A stretch of DNA of 64,000 nt, taken from Acanthacorydalis orientalis. Its lineage: Eukaryota > Arthropoda > Insecta > Megaloptera > Corydalidae. Every line of letters begins with the position of its first letter. Within the stretch, counting starts at the first letter, position 1. This document shows positions 14,980-27,641 of the stretch, piece by piece. The stretch lies in the NCBI GenBank assembly GCA_034766995.1, contig CM068315.1, forward strand, positions 6,710,185 through 6,774,184, read 5' to 3'. Position numbers and translations under genes: made by a program. The notes under the pieces were generated by a model. It was not told the DNA's origin. It saw nothing but the letters and a program-made list of their open reading frames with translations, and did not search any database.

Positions 14980-17010
14980 GAGAGAGAAAGAGTACTCTTG
15001 TTTCCGTCCATTTTCCATTTTTTAATTTTATTTCTTGATAAGTTTCCATTCATTTCAATATTTATTCATTTACTGACGTTTTTACTTTCTTCTTCGACAT
15101 TTTATTTCATTATTGTTTGAACTATTTCATTATCCGAAACAAAAGAGTGATACTTTTATACAAATGCTGTCCGACCAAACTTGATGAAAATAAAAATGAT
15201 ATTTCAATTGTCGTCACGTCACGAAAATCAATTTACCAAAACTGAAAATCATAAAAAATAATCAATTAATTACAGAAGAGTGTTCCTCGAATCATTGATC
15301 AGTTTCTTTTGGCGATATCAAGAATCCAATCCGTTTGTTGTCGATACGATTACATTAGTGATTTATTTTAATTGGAATCATTTATATTGGATTATAATTG
15401 CCTTTACTTTGTTATAATTTCATATATTCCTTGAATATTTGTAAAACTTCTGATATTTTTACATAGAATTCCTGAAATATAAGCTTATTTAAATTAGTAA
15501 ATATGTAAAGTAAGTCCAGATGATATGATTTGTACTATCGATGTATTTTATTGCCATTTTTTTAATTGAACATATTATTTATGTTTTTATATTAATTTTC
15601 TTACTGATATTCCATCTTGATATTATCCGATCTTCATGCATTTCCTTTTCGAATTTATAATGGCATGAAATGTATTTCTATTTCAAGAATATTTCTAATT
15701 GGATTAAACTTCTGACACAGAAACTTATTTAGATTAGTGAAAGTGTGAAAAATCAATCAATTGAATGTATGCTTTATCGACAGTCATTTCTTGAAATTTT
15801 TGTCTTTTTATATCGAACTTTATTTATTTCTCCTCTTATTACTTGATTACTCAATTTCTATTTCTTAATTCAATTCCTTTTATAATGAAATTGATATTCT
15901 TATTCTGAAGATATCAACTGTGATATAAGTATTATTTTTAAATTTTCTGAACAAGATTAGCTTAGTTCTATTAGCAAAAAATTTAAAAATTTAGTACATT
16001 TGTTATTATATTTTCAGTGCAAGAAATGTACAATTCTTTTTTTTATTTTTTTAATATTATTTTTCTTATAAGATCAATATTTAAATTTTGAAAAAAAATT
16101 CTAAAAGGCTAAGATCATTTTTATACAAGTTCTGAAACAAACTTATCTGATTTAATAAAAAATACTTTTTAAGAAAATCTAAACATTTACTAAGTATACT
16201 TTTGACTGATTTTTAATTCTTTGTTTTCATAAATCATTATCATTTTTAAATCTAAAATACAATCACTTCTTAGTACATTGTGAACAAAATTTAAACAAAC
16301 TTATAACAATTTTTAATGCAAGAAATTCACAGTAATTTCTTCAGAGACTTCTTCTTTTTCGTCGAGATCTTCATTTATTTTCTCATTAGATATATTTGAT
16401 TACAAGAGAAATATTTTAATTCAACAAATATTTTCTAAAAGGCTGATAATTACTGAATAAAACTTCTGAAACATGTGATCTTATTCGGATTAATAAAAAA
16501 TGAAATTATACAAGTTACTATCGAATTTTTTCTCTGTGTGTTTAAATAGATGTCTATTTTATTTGCATTGATATATTTTTTACTTCTTTTTTTATAACAA
16601 AACGTTTTGATCATAAAAATGAATAAATTTATTTCAAAAATATAGCCTTTTACTTTAACATTATATTACAATTTTTTTTTCGAGATTTATTTAATATAAA
16701 TGTTTAATATTAAGAATCAAATAATAATTAATTCGCTGTATATTTACATAAAAAGAAAATTAGTGAACAGATAAAAAATATTTCCAATCAATAATTTACA
16801 GGTATTAAAAATATTCAATACTATTTATCAAAGAGAAGTGAAATCTTCGAAGTAGAATCTTGAAGGCGACTGGAATATCTTGACATTTGGATGAATAAAT
16901 CAATAAAAATATAAATAAATTATTTAATTAAATAAAATTGTAATTAAAATATAAATATTTAAACAAGAGATTTTTAGAAATACTTGAATTTATATTTTAA
17001 TAATATTTTG
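12623..17010. repeat. Segmental repeat D, first copy
   Basis: This ~4.4-kb stretch reappears in the same orientation at about 29866-33990. Landmarks in both are TTTCATCTGCATTAGCC at the start, TGTTGCCACTTCTACACC shortly after, a CA/TA microsatellite cluster, a TTTTTTTCAGCGTTC block and a CACAGTAATTTCTTCAGA block near the end. The copies differ by many substitutions and indels. No transposase or reverse transcriptase was recognised, so the nature of the unit is unknown. Confidence 0.75.
13507..13590. repeat. (AT)n(AC)n compound microsatellite
   Basis: About 45 bases of AT repeat run into interrupted CA repeats. Similar CA/TA clusters at 13344-13410, 13840-13860 and 14930-14975 recur in the second copy of segment D. 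Confidence 0.9.
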
Positions 17011-17369
17011 TTAGAATTTTCTTTTTTCCAGACAATGTGGTGAAATTTTGAATAGATTTTCAATAATTTTTTACTAGAACATTTTTAGATAAATAAATTA
17101 CAAAACAATAAAAAGAAATTATCAAGTCTGTTATTATTGATCGATTTCCAATTTAAAATGACAAGTGAAGACGGGAATTCTGCAAATTTACTGAAACTAA
17201 CAAAAGAAGTTTAATGAAAAATAGTTTATGTTGCATGATATCTGATCTATTTATGTACATAAAAAAATTACTGAATCACCAAATAAGAAAATTGTTGAAC
17301 AGGTTGTCAATATAATAGAAACTAGGAAGTATAATTAAAAATTTCTGTTATCTAAGAAATTGTTTATAC
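17011..17369. repeat. Junction with macro-repeat fragment
   Basis: From about 17195 the sequence (AAGTTTAATGAAAAATAGTT, then GATATCTGATCTATTTATG) matches an internal part of the macro-repeat near 26370-26530, before switching into the 350-bp satellite array. It joins segment D to the array. Confidence 0.6.
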
Positions 17370-20127
17370 TACTACTAATAATTCATTAAAAACAAATCAA
17401 TACTAATATCAAAAAGAATAAAAGCAAAAAATTAACAAGTAAATTAATTGAAATCTACAAAAGACTCTAAATTTACTGAATCGACAAAGCAAAAAAAAAA
17501 CGACTTTAAATTACAACAAACAAAAAAGAGATTGAAGTTCTGGGACCTGAAAGAGAAAGCACAGAGAGAAAAAAATACAATGATCTAGGACTCGAAATCC
17601 ATCGAGGGAGGGATTGAAGTTAATTATGAAAACAAAATTAAACTAATGTAAATCGATTAAAACCAAAACTTAAAAATCAAATAAAAGCTACAATTAAAAA
17701 AAATAAAACTGAAACAAAATAAAACTAATACTAATTCATTGAAAACAAATCAATACTAATATTGAAAAGAATAAAAGCAAACAATTAATAACTAAATTAA
17801 TTGAAATCTACAAAAAACTAAATTTACTGAATCGACAAAGCAAAAAAAATACTTTAAATTACAGCAAACAAAAAAAGAGATTGAAGTTCTGGGACCTGAA
17901 AGAGAAAACGTGGAGAAAAACAAACCTTTGATCTACGACTCGAAATCCATCGAGGGAGGGATTGAAGTTAATTATGAAAACACAATTAAGCTACTTTAAA
18001 TCGATTAAAAACAAAACAAAAAATCAAATAAAAGCTAGAATTAAAAAAAATAAAACAAAAAAACTACACTAATTCATTAAAAACAAATCAATACTAATAT
18101 TGAAAAGAATAAAAGCAAAAAATTAACAACTTAACTAACTGAAATCAACAAAAAAACTAAATTTACTGAATCGACAAAGCAAAAAATCTACTTTAAGTTA
18201 CAGCAAACAAAAAAGAGATTGAAGTTCTGGGACCTGAAAGAGAAAGCACAGAGAGAAAAAATACAATGATCTAGGACTCGAAATCCATCGAGGGAGTGAT
18301 TGAAGTTAATTATGAAAACAAAATTAAGCTACTTTAAATCGATTAAAAACAAAACTTAAAAATCAAATAAAAGATACAATTACAAAACAAAACTGAAACA
18401 TCATAAAACTAATGCTAATTCATTAAAAACAAATCCATACTAATATTTAAAAAAAATAAAAGCAAAAAATTAATAATCAAACTAATTAAAATCTACAAAA
18501 AACTTTAAATTTACTGAATCGACAAAGCAAAAAATCTACTTTAAATTACAGCAAACAAAAAAAGAGATTGAAGTTCTGGGACCTGAAAGAGAAAACATAG
18601 AGAAAAAAACATTGATCTAGGACTCGAAATCCATCGAGGGGGGGATTTAAGTTAATTATAAAAACAAAATTAAGCTACTTTAAATCGACTAAAACCAAAA
18701 CTTAAAAATCAAATAAAAGTTACAATTAAAAAAATAAAACTGAAACAAAATAAAACTAATACTGATTCATTAAAAACAAATCAATACTAATATTAAAAAG
18801 AACAAAAGCAAAAAATTAAACTCTAAACTAACTGAAATCAACAAAAAAAAACTAAATTTACTAAATCGACAAAGCAGAAAATCTACTTTAAATAACAACA
18901 AACTAAACAAGAGATTGAAGTTCTGGGGCCTGAAAGAGAAAACCTGAAGAGAAATACAAACCTTTGATCTAGAACTTGAAATCCGTCGAGGGAGGGATTG
19001 AAGTTAATTATGAAAACAAAAGTAAGCTACTTTAAATCGACTAAAAACAAAACTTAAAAATCAAATTAAAGCTACAATTAAACAAAGAAAATTGAAACAA
19101 AATAAAACTACTACTAATTCATTAAAAACAAATCAGTACTAATATTAAAAAATAAAAAATGAAAGCAAAAAATTAACAATCAAACTAATTAAAGTCTACA
19201 AAAAACTAAATTTACTGAATCGATAAAGCAAAAAATCTACTTTAAATTGCAGCAAACAAAAAAAGAGAATGAAGTTCTGGGACCTGAAAGAGAAAACAGG
19301 AAGACAAGAAAAGGAAAGGAAAAAGAAGAGAAAAACAAAACTTTAATCTAGGGCTCGAAATCCATCGAGGGAGGGATTGAAGTTAATTATGAAAACAAAA
19401 TTAAGCTACTTTAAATCGACTAGAAACAAAACTTAAAAATCAAATTAAAGCTACAATTAAACAAACAAAATTGAAACAAAATAAAACTACTACTAATTCA
19501 TTAAAAACAAATCAAAACTAATATTAAAAAGAATAAAATCAAAAAATTAACGTAACAATTAAACTAACTGAAAACAACAAGAAACTAAATTTACTGAATC
19601 AATAAAGCAAAAAATCTACTTTAAATTACAAAAAACAAAAAAGAGATTGATGTTCTGGGACCTGAAATAGAAAACATGAATAGAAAAAAAACCATTCATC
19701 TAGGACTCGAAATCCAACGAAGGAGGGATTGAAGTTAATTATAAAAACAAAATTAAGCTACTTTAAATCGACTGAAAACAAAAACTTAAGTCAAATAAAA
19801 GTTACAATTAAAAAAATAAAATTGAAACAAAATAAAACTACTACTAATTCAATAAAAACAAATCAATACTAATATCAAAAAAATTAAAAGCAAAAAATTA
19901 ACAATCAAACTAATTAAAAACTACAAAAAACTCTAAATTTACTGAATCGACAAAGCAAAAAATCTACTTTAAATTACAACAAACAAAAAAGAGATTGAAG
20001 TTCTGGGACCTGAAAGAGAAAACATGTAGAAAAAAACATTGATCTAGGAATCGAAATCCATCGAGGGAGGGATTGAAGTTAATTATCAAAACAAAAAGTA
20101 AACTACTTTAAATCAACTATACATACA
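17370..20127. repeat. Eight-copy ~350-bp tandem satellite array
   Basis: The block TTCTGGGACCTGAAA occurs at 17538, 17887, 18225, 18574, 18921, 19275, 19653 and 20001, giving spacings of 338-378 bases. Each monomer holds the landmarks ACTGAATCGACAAAGC, then this block, then CTCGAAATCCATCGAGGG, then TACTTTAAATCGACT. Monomers differ by scattered substitutions and one purine-rich insertion (about 19295-19340). The strand shown is strongly A-rich with few long T runs. The array stops abruptly at the TA that borders the left mariner. Single monomers occur inside macro-repeats A, B and C. Confidence 0.9.
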
Positions 20128-20129
20128 TA

Positions 20130-21376
20130 TTAGGGTGCAACATATAAAATTGCTGAATTTGTAGGTGAGAATTAAAACTTAATATTTTTAACATAAAATA
20201 TATTTAATCAAATTAAGCTCCATCGGCGTCAATGTTTTTTTCCACCGAGAAATTAAATTGTTTATCCGATTTTTATAAAAATTGACATTTTTAGAGCTTG
20301 TAAAGTTTTCGAATCCTTGAATCACTTATGTTTGGTTTCAGATTTTTTTTTTATTTCTTAAATAATATTCCAAGTGGCGAGAAAGACGATAACATGTCGG
20401 TGAAAGATCTGATAAATAAGAGGGATGCGGTAAACTTCATAATTTATTGAATTTAATTTGGAAATTGTGATTCGAGATGTGTATAGTCGAGCATTCTCTT
20501 GCAATAGTATCGGCCCATATCTATTGATTAGCAGTGGCCGTTCTGTTTTTAATTTTTCATTCATGTTGTTGATTTCGCGACAATATGAATCAGCCATTTT
20601 AAAAAAGAATAATGGATTATCTCTCTATTTCTCCACCACATAGTAACCGTGAGTTTCTTTTGGTGTAATGAATGCTTAGGTGCGTGACCTGGTGTTTCAT
20701 TTGCATTTAGCCGTTGTCCAGATCTTTTTCTGTTATCATACAGAATCCACTTTTCATCACAAGTAATAATTCGATTTAAAAATTGAGTTTTATCATTCCG
20801 AATCTCTCGGTTTCTTTTCTCCAGTCTCAGTTTCTAAGCATCTGTCAATGCGTGCGGCACCCACTTATCCCAACTATTTCACCTTTCATATGGCAGCAAG
20901 ATGACGAGAAACAGTCATAACACTAACACTTAAATCCCATGCGAGAGTTCGAACTGTTGTATGTGGATTAGCTTCCACTATGGCTCTTAAATGTTCTTCG
21001 TTCACAACGGTTTTGCGCCTTCCTAGAGTCTCATTATCGAGATTCATATTACCGGAAAGAAATTTTTCGAACCGTAATTAAATTCTTATCTGGCTAGTCG
21101 ACCCTTCTCCGAAAGCCCCATTGATATTTCCACCTGATACCACTGCATTTTGTCCCAGCTTCGAGTCATAAAAAAAGTAGACGTAAATCTTTGTGGACAC
21201 CATCCTGTTGAAGGGCATAAAAAAAATAAAAACAACAATAACTCAGTGTTTTAAGCCAATTTAAGGATATTAGTCAATTCCAAATAGCTGAACTTGTAAA
21301 ATCTTGCACAGTACCTTTCTCGATTCGAGTCGACCTCTGACTGTCTGAAATTCAGTAAATTGATGTTATAAACTAA
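20130..21376 (-). pseudogene. Inactive mariner transposon, left copy
   Basis: A mariner-family (IS630-Tc1) element of about 1,247 bp, reading on the minus strand. The outer terminal repeat begins TTAGGGTGCAACATA at 20130 next to a TA; the inner one is the complement of TTAGTTTATAACAT ending at 21376, next to TA at 21377. The decayed transposase retains LLQENAR and SYSSD-like blocks, but it has several stops and a one-base deletion after NYE relative to the right copy. The catalytic DD34D triad is lost: the second Asp reads Glu and the third reads Cys (codon TGT). It cannot encode active transposase. Confidence 0.9.
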
Positions 21377-22444
21377 TATATTATTAACCGAGAAGAAAAA
21401 TGGTTAATATTTCAATGCTGCAATATCAATCGTAAGGCTTTTTCAAAAAAAAAAAAAAAAAAAAAAAAAAACAACTCCATTTAATTTCTTAATTTAGATA
21501 ATATTTGAAAATTAATTAGGATTTAAAACGTGTGTTCTCGTGTCTGTGTACTTGTACCTGTGTGCGCACCTATCTATTAATTTGCCTATACCTATTTATC
21601 TACAAATCTGCCTTTCTACTATCTATCTGTCATTCTATCTATCTACGTATTAAATATCTATATTTTTTTATCTAGAAATCTGGCTATCAGTCGTTCTATT
21701 AATCTACCTTCTAATATAATCCTGCTATCTTTCTGATTATCTAGACTCTTCTATCTCCATGTACATTTGTATCCGTATATGTATTATCATAAATATATAA
21801 ACATATTTGTGCATAGTTGATTTAAAGTAGATTACTTTTGTTTTGATAATTACCTTAATTCGCTCGCTATGGAGTTCCGGATAATTAAAATGGCAAACCA
21901 ATTGAGCAGAAAACGTATGACTTTTATGAATACTAGATGTACTCATCATTTTCTCGATTTGAGTAATGATCGACAGAGATTTATGAAAATCGAATCGATG
22001 CTTACAAATATGGTCATAAACATTATATATATTTCTGGATTCTGGACAAGTGGTTAATTTATTTTTGATTAAATTCGCCGAGTGTACTCGGTGGAAGTGT
22101 CTACCGTCGAACGGATTCGTCAGGTAAAATATGTACAGTTGTCATCTTTTTAAAATGATATATTTTCTAATAACCTTTTATTCCAACTGTTAAAAAAATC
22201 CACGTCTAGTTCAATTATTTTTTTTGATATTTAATCTGTTTCCATTTCCTGTTAGCTATTTCTTCAAAACGATAATGTTTTCAACTTGTATCATTTAATA
22301 AATGATCAAAAATCCCAATTACCATTTCTTAAAAAATTCATCCATTTTTTTCTGGATATTTCTATTATTGAACATATTGATTACGAGAATTAAGAATATG
22401 TAGATGTAGAAGATGCAGAGGATGTAGAATATGTAGATGTTTGG

Positions 22445-22448
<4 letters not shown>

Positions 22449-22492
<44 letters not shown>
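22449..22492. repeat. (AT)n tract in left arm
   Basis: The partner tract in the right arm (23411-23471) is longer, showing microsatellite drift since the arms formed. Confidence 0.9.
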
Positions 22493-22494
<2 letters not shown>

Positions 22495-22690
22495 GTCGAT
22501 CAACCAATCTGTGTCTGTATATTTATCTGTCTACTTATTTATTTGTCTGATACATAGACAGATAACATAATGGATAGATAAATAAAATAATAGATACAGA
22601 TAAAGCAATAGATAGATAAGGTAAGAGATAGAGATGGATACACTGATGCAGAAACAACGATGCAAGTGCATAGATACAGAAACAGATATA

Positions 22691-23214
22691 TAAATAAGGA
22701 GACAAATAGACGGGAATGGGAACCTACATACACTAAAACGTCGTAATCTCCTCCAAAATCTACTGCATCGTCTAAACCTACCTTTTAATAATCTACATCC
22801 GCCCCTCTGGGTCAGTCAAGCACTTCCCGCATCAATGTACATACATATACGTATACATATACATAAATACATATGCATAAACATACATACATATAAATAA
22901 TATATATATACACACATAAATTGCCAGTTTACACATTATACATACATAAATACACATACTTAAACTTATATATATATATTTAAGATAATACATACACGTA
23001 TTGAACGTACATAGGGATAGAGAAGACTGAGTAGTCAGTGAACTTTTGGATAAGATTAGAAGAAAGATAACGAGAAGATGAGTAGATATTTGTCGATAGA
23101 AAAGGATAGTAGTTAGATACGTAGATATAAGGAATATCTGATAGATAAGAGAAAAGTAGAACTGGAGATAGATAGGAAAAAAAGGAAAGACAGATAAAGT
23201 GATAAAAGGATAGA
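22691..23214. other. Spacer (loop) of giant inverted repeat
   Basis: About 525 bases not shared between the arms. It contains degenerate ACAT/ATAC sequence (22850-22980) and purine-rich GATA/GAAA-like sequence (23010-23214). The 137-codon minus-strand open frame over it (22832-23245) is low-complexity, Tyr/Ser/Ile-rich and has no domain, so it is not called a gene. Confidence 0.7.
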
Positions 23215-23410
23215 TATCTGTGTATGTGTATCTGCATCTGTGCATCGTTGTTTCTGCGTCAGTGTATCCATCTCTATCTCTTACCTTATCTATCTATTGC
23301 TTCATCTGTATCTATTATTTTATTTATCTATCCATTATGTTTTCTGTCCATGTATCAGACAAATAAATAAGTAGACAGAAAAATATACAGACACAGATTG
23401 GTTGATCGAC

Positions 23411-23474
<64 letters not shown>

Positions 23475-25778
23475 CCAAACATCTACATATTCTACATCCT
23501 CTGCATCTTCTACATCTACATATTCTTAATTCTCGTAATCAATATGTTCAATAATAGAAATATCAAGTAAAAAATGGATGAATTTTCTAAGAAATGGTAA
23601 TTGGGATTTTTGATCATTTATTAAATGATACAAGTTGAAAACATTATCGTTTTGAAGAAATAGCTAACAGGAAATGGAAACAGATTAAATATCAAAAAAA
23701 ATAATTGAACTAGACGTGGATTTTTTTAACAGTTGGAATAAAAGGTTATTAGAAAATATATCATTTTAAAAAGATGACAACTGTACATATTTTGCCTGAC
23801 GAATCCGTTCGACGGTAGACACTTCCACCGAGTACACTCGGCGAATTTAATCAAAAATAAATTAACCACTTGTCCAGAATCCAGAAATATATATAATGTT
23901 TATGACCATATTTGTAAGCATCGATTCGATTTTCATAAATCTCTGTCGATCATTACTCAAATCGAGAAAATGATGAGTACATCTAGTATTCATAAAAGTC
24001 ATACGTTTTCTGCTCAATTGGTTTGCCATTTTAATTATCCGGAACTCCATAGCGAGCGAATTAAGGTAATTATCAAAACAAAAGTAATCTACTTTAAATC
24101 AACTATGCATAAATATGTTTATATATTTATGATAATACATATACGGATACAGAGGTACATGGAGATAGAAGAGTCTAGATAATCAGAAAGATAGCAGGAT
24201 TATATTAGAAGGTAGATTAATAGAACGACTGATAGCCAGATTTCTAGATAAAAAAATATAGATATTTAATACGTAGATAGATAGAATGACAGATAGATAG
24301 TAGAAAGGCAGATTTGTTGATAAATAGGTATAGGCAAATTAATAGATAGGTGCGCACACAGGTACAAGTACACAGACACGAGAACACACGTTTCAAATCC
24401 TAATTAATTTTCAAATATTATCTAGATTAAGAAATGAAATGGAGTTGTTTTTTTTTTTTTGAAAAAACCTTACGATTGATATTGCAGCATTGAAATATTA
24501 ACCATTTTTCTTCTCGGTTAATGATATATTAGTTTATAACATCAATTTACTGAAGTTCAGACAGTCAGAGGTCGACTCGAATCGAGAAAGGTACTGTGCA
24601 AGATTTTTCAAGTTCAGCTATTTGGAATTGACTAATATCCTCAAATTGGTTTAAAACACTGAGTTATTGTTGTTTTTATTTTTTTTATGCCCTTCAACAG
24701 GATGGTGTCCACAAAGATTTACGTCTACTTTTTTTATGACTCGAAGCTGGGACAAAATGCAGTGGTATCAGGTGGAAATATCAATGGGGCTTTCGGAGAA
24801 GGGTCGACTAGCCAGATAAGAATTTAATTACGGTTCGAAAAATTTCTTTCCGGTAATATGAATCTCGATAATGAGACTCTAGGAAGGCGCAAAACCGTTG
24901 TGAACGAAGAACATTTAAGAGCCATAGTGGAAGCTAATCCACATACAACAGTTCGAACTCTCGCATGGGATTTAAGTGTTGGTGTTATGACTGTTTCTCG
25001 TCATCTCGCTGCCATATGAAAAGTGAAATAGTTGGGATAAGTGGGTGCCGCACGCATTGACAGATGCCTAGAAACTGAGACTGGAGAAAAGAAACCGAGA
25101 GATTCGGAATGATAAAACTCAATTTTTAAATCGAATTATTACTTGTGATGAAAAGTGGATTCTGTATGATAACAGAAAAAGATCTGGACAACGGCTAAAT
25201 GCAAATGAAACACCAGGTCACGCACCTAAGCATTCATTACACCAAAAGAAACTCACGGTTACTATGTAGCGGACAAATAAAGAGATAATCCGTTATTATT
25301 TTTTAAAATGGCTGATTCATATTGTCGCGAAATCAACAGCATGAATGAAAAATTAAAAACAGAACGGCCACTGCTAATCAATAGATATGGGCCGATACTA
25401 TTGCAAGAGAATGCTCGACTATACACATCTCGAATCACAATTTCCAAATTAAATTCAATAAATTATGAAATTTTACCGCATCCCTCTTATTCATCAGATC
25501 TTTCACCGACAGGCTATCGTCTTTTTCGCCACTTAGAATATTATTTAAGAAATAAAAAAAAATCTGAAACCAAACAGACGTGATTCAAGGATTCGAAAAC
25601 TTTACAAGCTCTAAAAATGTCAATTTTTATAAAAATCGGATAAACAATTTAATTTCTCGGTGGAAAAAAACATTGACGCCGATGGAGCTTAATTTGATTA
25701 AATATATTTTGTTCTGTTAAAAATACTGCGTTTTAATTCTCACCTACAAATTCCGCAATTTCATATATTACACTCTAA
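23215..25778. repeat. Right arm of giant inverted repeat
   Basis: Reverse-complement partner of 20130-22690. It contains a diverged macro-repeat segment (about 23530-24060, compare 26930-27450), GATA/GACA-like degenerate repeat (24170-24370), a unique stretch also present at 34165-34302, and the right mariner. Its outer boundary is the last base of the mariner terminal repeat. Confidence 0.95.
24529..25778 (+). pseudogene. Inactive mariner transposon, right copy
   Basis: A 1,250-bp mariner element with terminal repeats TTAGTTTATAACAT (24529) and the complement of TTAGAGTGTAATATA (ending 25778), bordered on each side by TA (24527-24528 and 25779-25780). Blocks in order: a start near 24702 (MVSTKIYVYF), RFEKFLSGNMNL, the helix-turn-helix TVRTLAWDLSVGVMTVSRHL, ITCDEKWILYDN with the first Asp, LLQENAR where the second Asp is Glu, and LPHPSYSSDLSPTGYRLF where the third Asp is Gly. 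Stops interrupt it near 24828 and three times near 25017-25045. The precise borders are supported by an empty-site sequence at 34303. Confidence 0.93.
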
Positions 25779-27555
25779 TATTTCAAAAGAAACAAGTATT
25801 TAGATTTAATTTTTGAAGCTTTGATTTTACTGATTGGCTTAAGAAATACCCGGATGAGAGAACTGGTAAACTTGTTATCTGAAATAGAACTTTTAAATTA
25901 TGTAGGGGAGGTTCAGAGGTTAATAAGTATTACTGATAAAAATTGAGAAATATTGAAAGGTTTAATGAAAATCATAAATGATTTTTATCTACTTAAGTTT
26001 TTTTTTTGTTATTCATTGGAGGATCAATTAAAAAATAACTGGATCAGACAAATTATTTCAAGTTCAATTTTATTATAGGAGGAAAGAAAATGTATTGAAA
26101 AGTTTCCAGAAATGAATGAATGACCTCTGAATCATTTATATGTATAAAAAGGAAGCATTGAAGTGACAAATTAGAAAATTTATTAATAAATATGTCGTTT
26201 GAAAAATGATTTACGTTGAATGATCTGATATATTTATGTACATAAAAATAAATTATCGAATCAGAAAATTAGAAAAGCTAGAAGTGATTGTTGATATAAG
26301 AGTAACTTGAAAATTTATTAACAAATGACTGCCATCTGAGATACTGTTTAAAATTCACTTTTTGTGAGGAAATAAGTTTAATGAAAAACAGTTGTATGTT
26401 GAATGATATCTGGATCTATTTATGAACATAAAAATAAATTACTGAATCAACAAATCAGAAAATCGTTTAACAGGTCGCTGTGTAGTAGAAACTTGAAAGT
26501 ATAATTAAAAATACTCTCATTTAAGAAATCGTTTATAGATCGATTTTTTGGAAGGAAAAAGAGAAATTTATTGAAACACGATTTATTTTGAATGTTCTGT
26601 CAACTATTAATTTTTATAAAAACAAAATATTGAAACAGAAAATCAACAAACTGATTGTGGATCCAAGAGATATTTGAAAATCTATATTTTTTCAGTCAGA
26701 TTTAAATCTTATATGAATGAATTTACTGTGGCAAAACCTGTCAGTTCATGATGGGGGGTAGTTTTATTAATTGTATATTATTTAGCTCGGTGATGATGTT
26801 GACAGAACTTAAGTTATTGTGAAGCAAGAAATTTATATGTGAATCGATTGATACACTTGAATACAAGTTATTAATTGTGATACGAATATTATATCTGATT
26901 TGAATGTTGGTACTGAAAGTTTTTGAATCTTTATATGTTCAAAAAAAGAAATATATAGAAAAGAAAATCGATGAATTATCTAAAGAACGGTAATTGAAAT
27001 TTTCTGGTAGTTTATTAAACGATAAAAATTAAAAACATTATCGTTTTTAAAAAAGAACTGACAGGAAATAGAAACAGATTGAATATTATTGAAAAAAAAT
27101 TGAATTTACTCGATATGATTGCCTTGAACACTGAAATAAAAAGTTATTAGAAAATATATCATTTTAAAAAAATATATTTTTACCTTTTTTACCTAATGAA
27201 TCCATCGACGGTAGACACTACACTGAATACACTCCGCGAATTTAATCAAAACTAAATTAACCATTTAACCAGAATCGAGAAATTAATACAATTTGTATGA
27301 ACATATTCGTAAGCGGCGATTACGATTTTCATGAATCCCTTTCGATCATCACTCGAATCGATAGAAAGCCGAATACATCTAGTATTCATAAAAATCGTAC
27401 ACTTTCTGTCCTCTGTCTAGCTGGTTTGCCATTTTGATTAAATTAAGTTTTATCAGATGCAAGTGAAATTTGATCTATTTTCAGATTTCACACGTTTACC
27501 AGTCTGATAAAACAAATCGAGTTAACTGTATGCACTAACTGAACTTAAATAACTA

Positions 27556-27558
<3 letters not shown>

Positions 27559-27641
<83 letters not shown>
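27559..27641. repeat. (AT)n tract inside macro-repeat A
   Basis: Copies B (36056-36123) and C (39344-39402) have the same tract at the same place, with different lengths and ATGT interruptions. Confidence 0.9.

Larger units (their letters stand above)
20130..22690. repeat. Left arm of giant inverted repeat
   Basis: The arm reads as the near-perfect reverse complement of 23215-25778; paired positions sum to about 45908. A 62-codon stretch (21869-22057) is identical on translation to its partner at 23862-24050. It contains one whole mariner at its outer end, then a poly(A) run of ~27 (about 14 in the other arm), degenerate CTAT/CTGT sequence, a diverged macro-repeat segment and an (AT)n tract. 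Confidence 0.95.

Noticed and set aside
22832..23245. 137-codon minus-strand frame in the inverted-repeat loop
   Set aside because: Low-complexity translation of degenerate GATA/ACAT sequence; an overlapping second frame is equally open.
24592..24625. Initial placement of the right mariner's inner terminal repeat at GTACTGTGCAAG
   Set aside because: The empty site at 34303 and better similarity to the outer terminal repeat place the true end at 24529.
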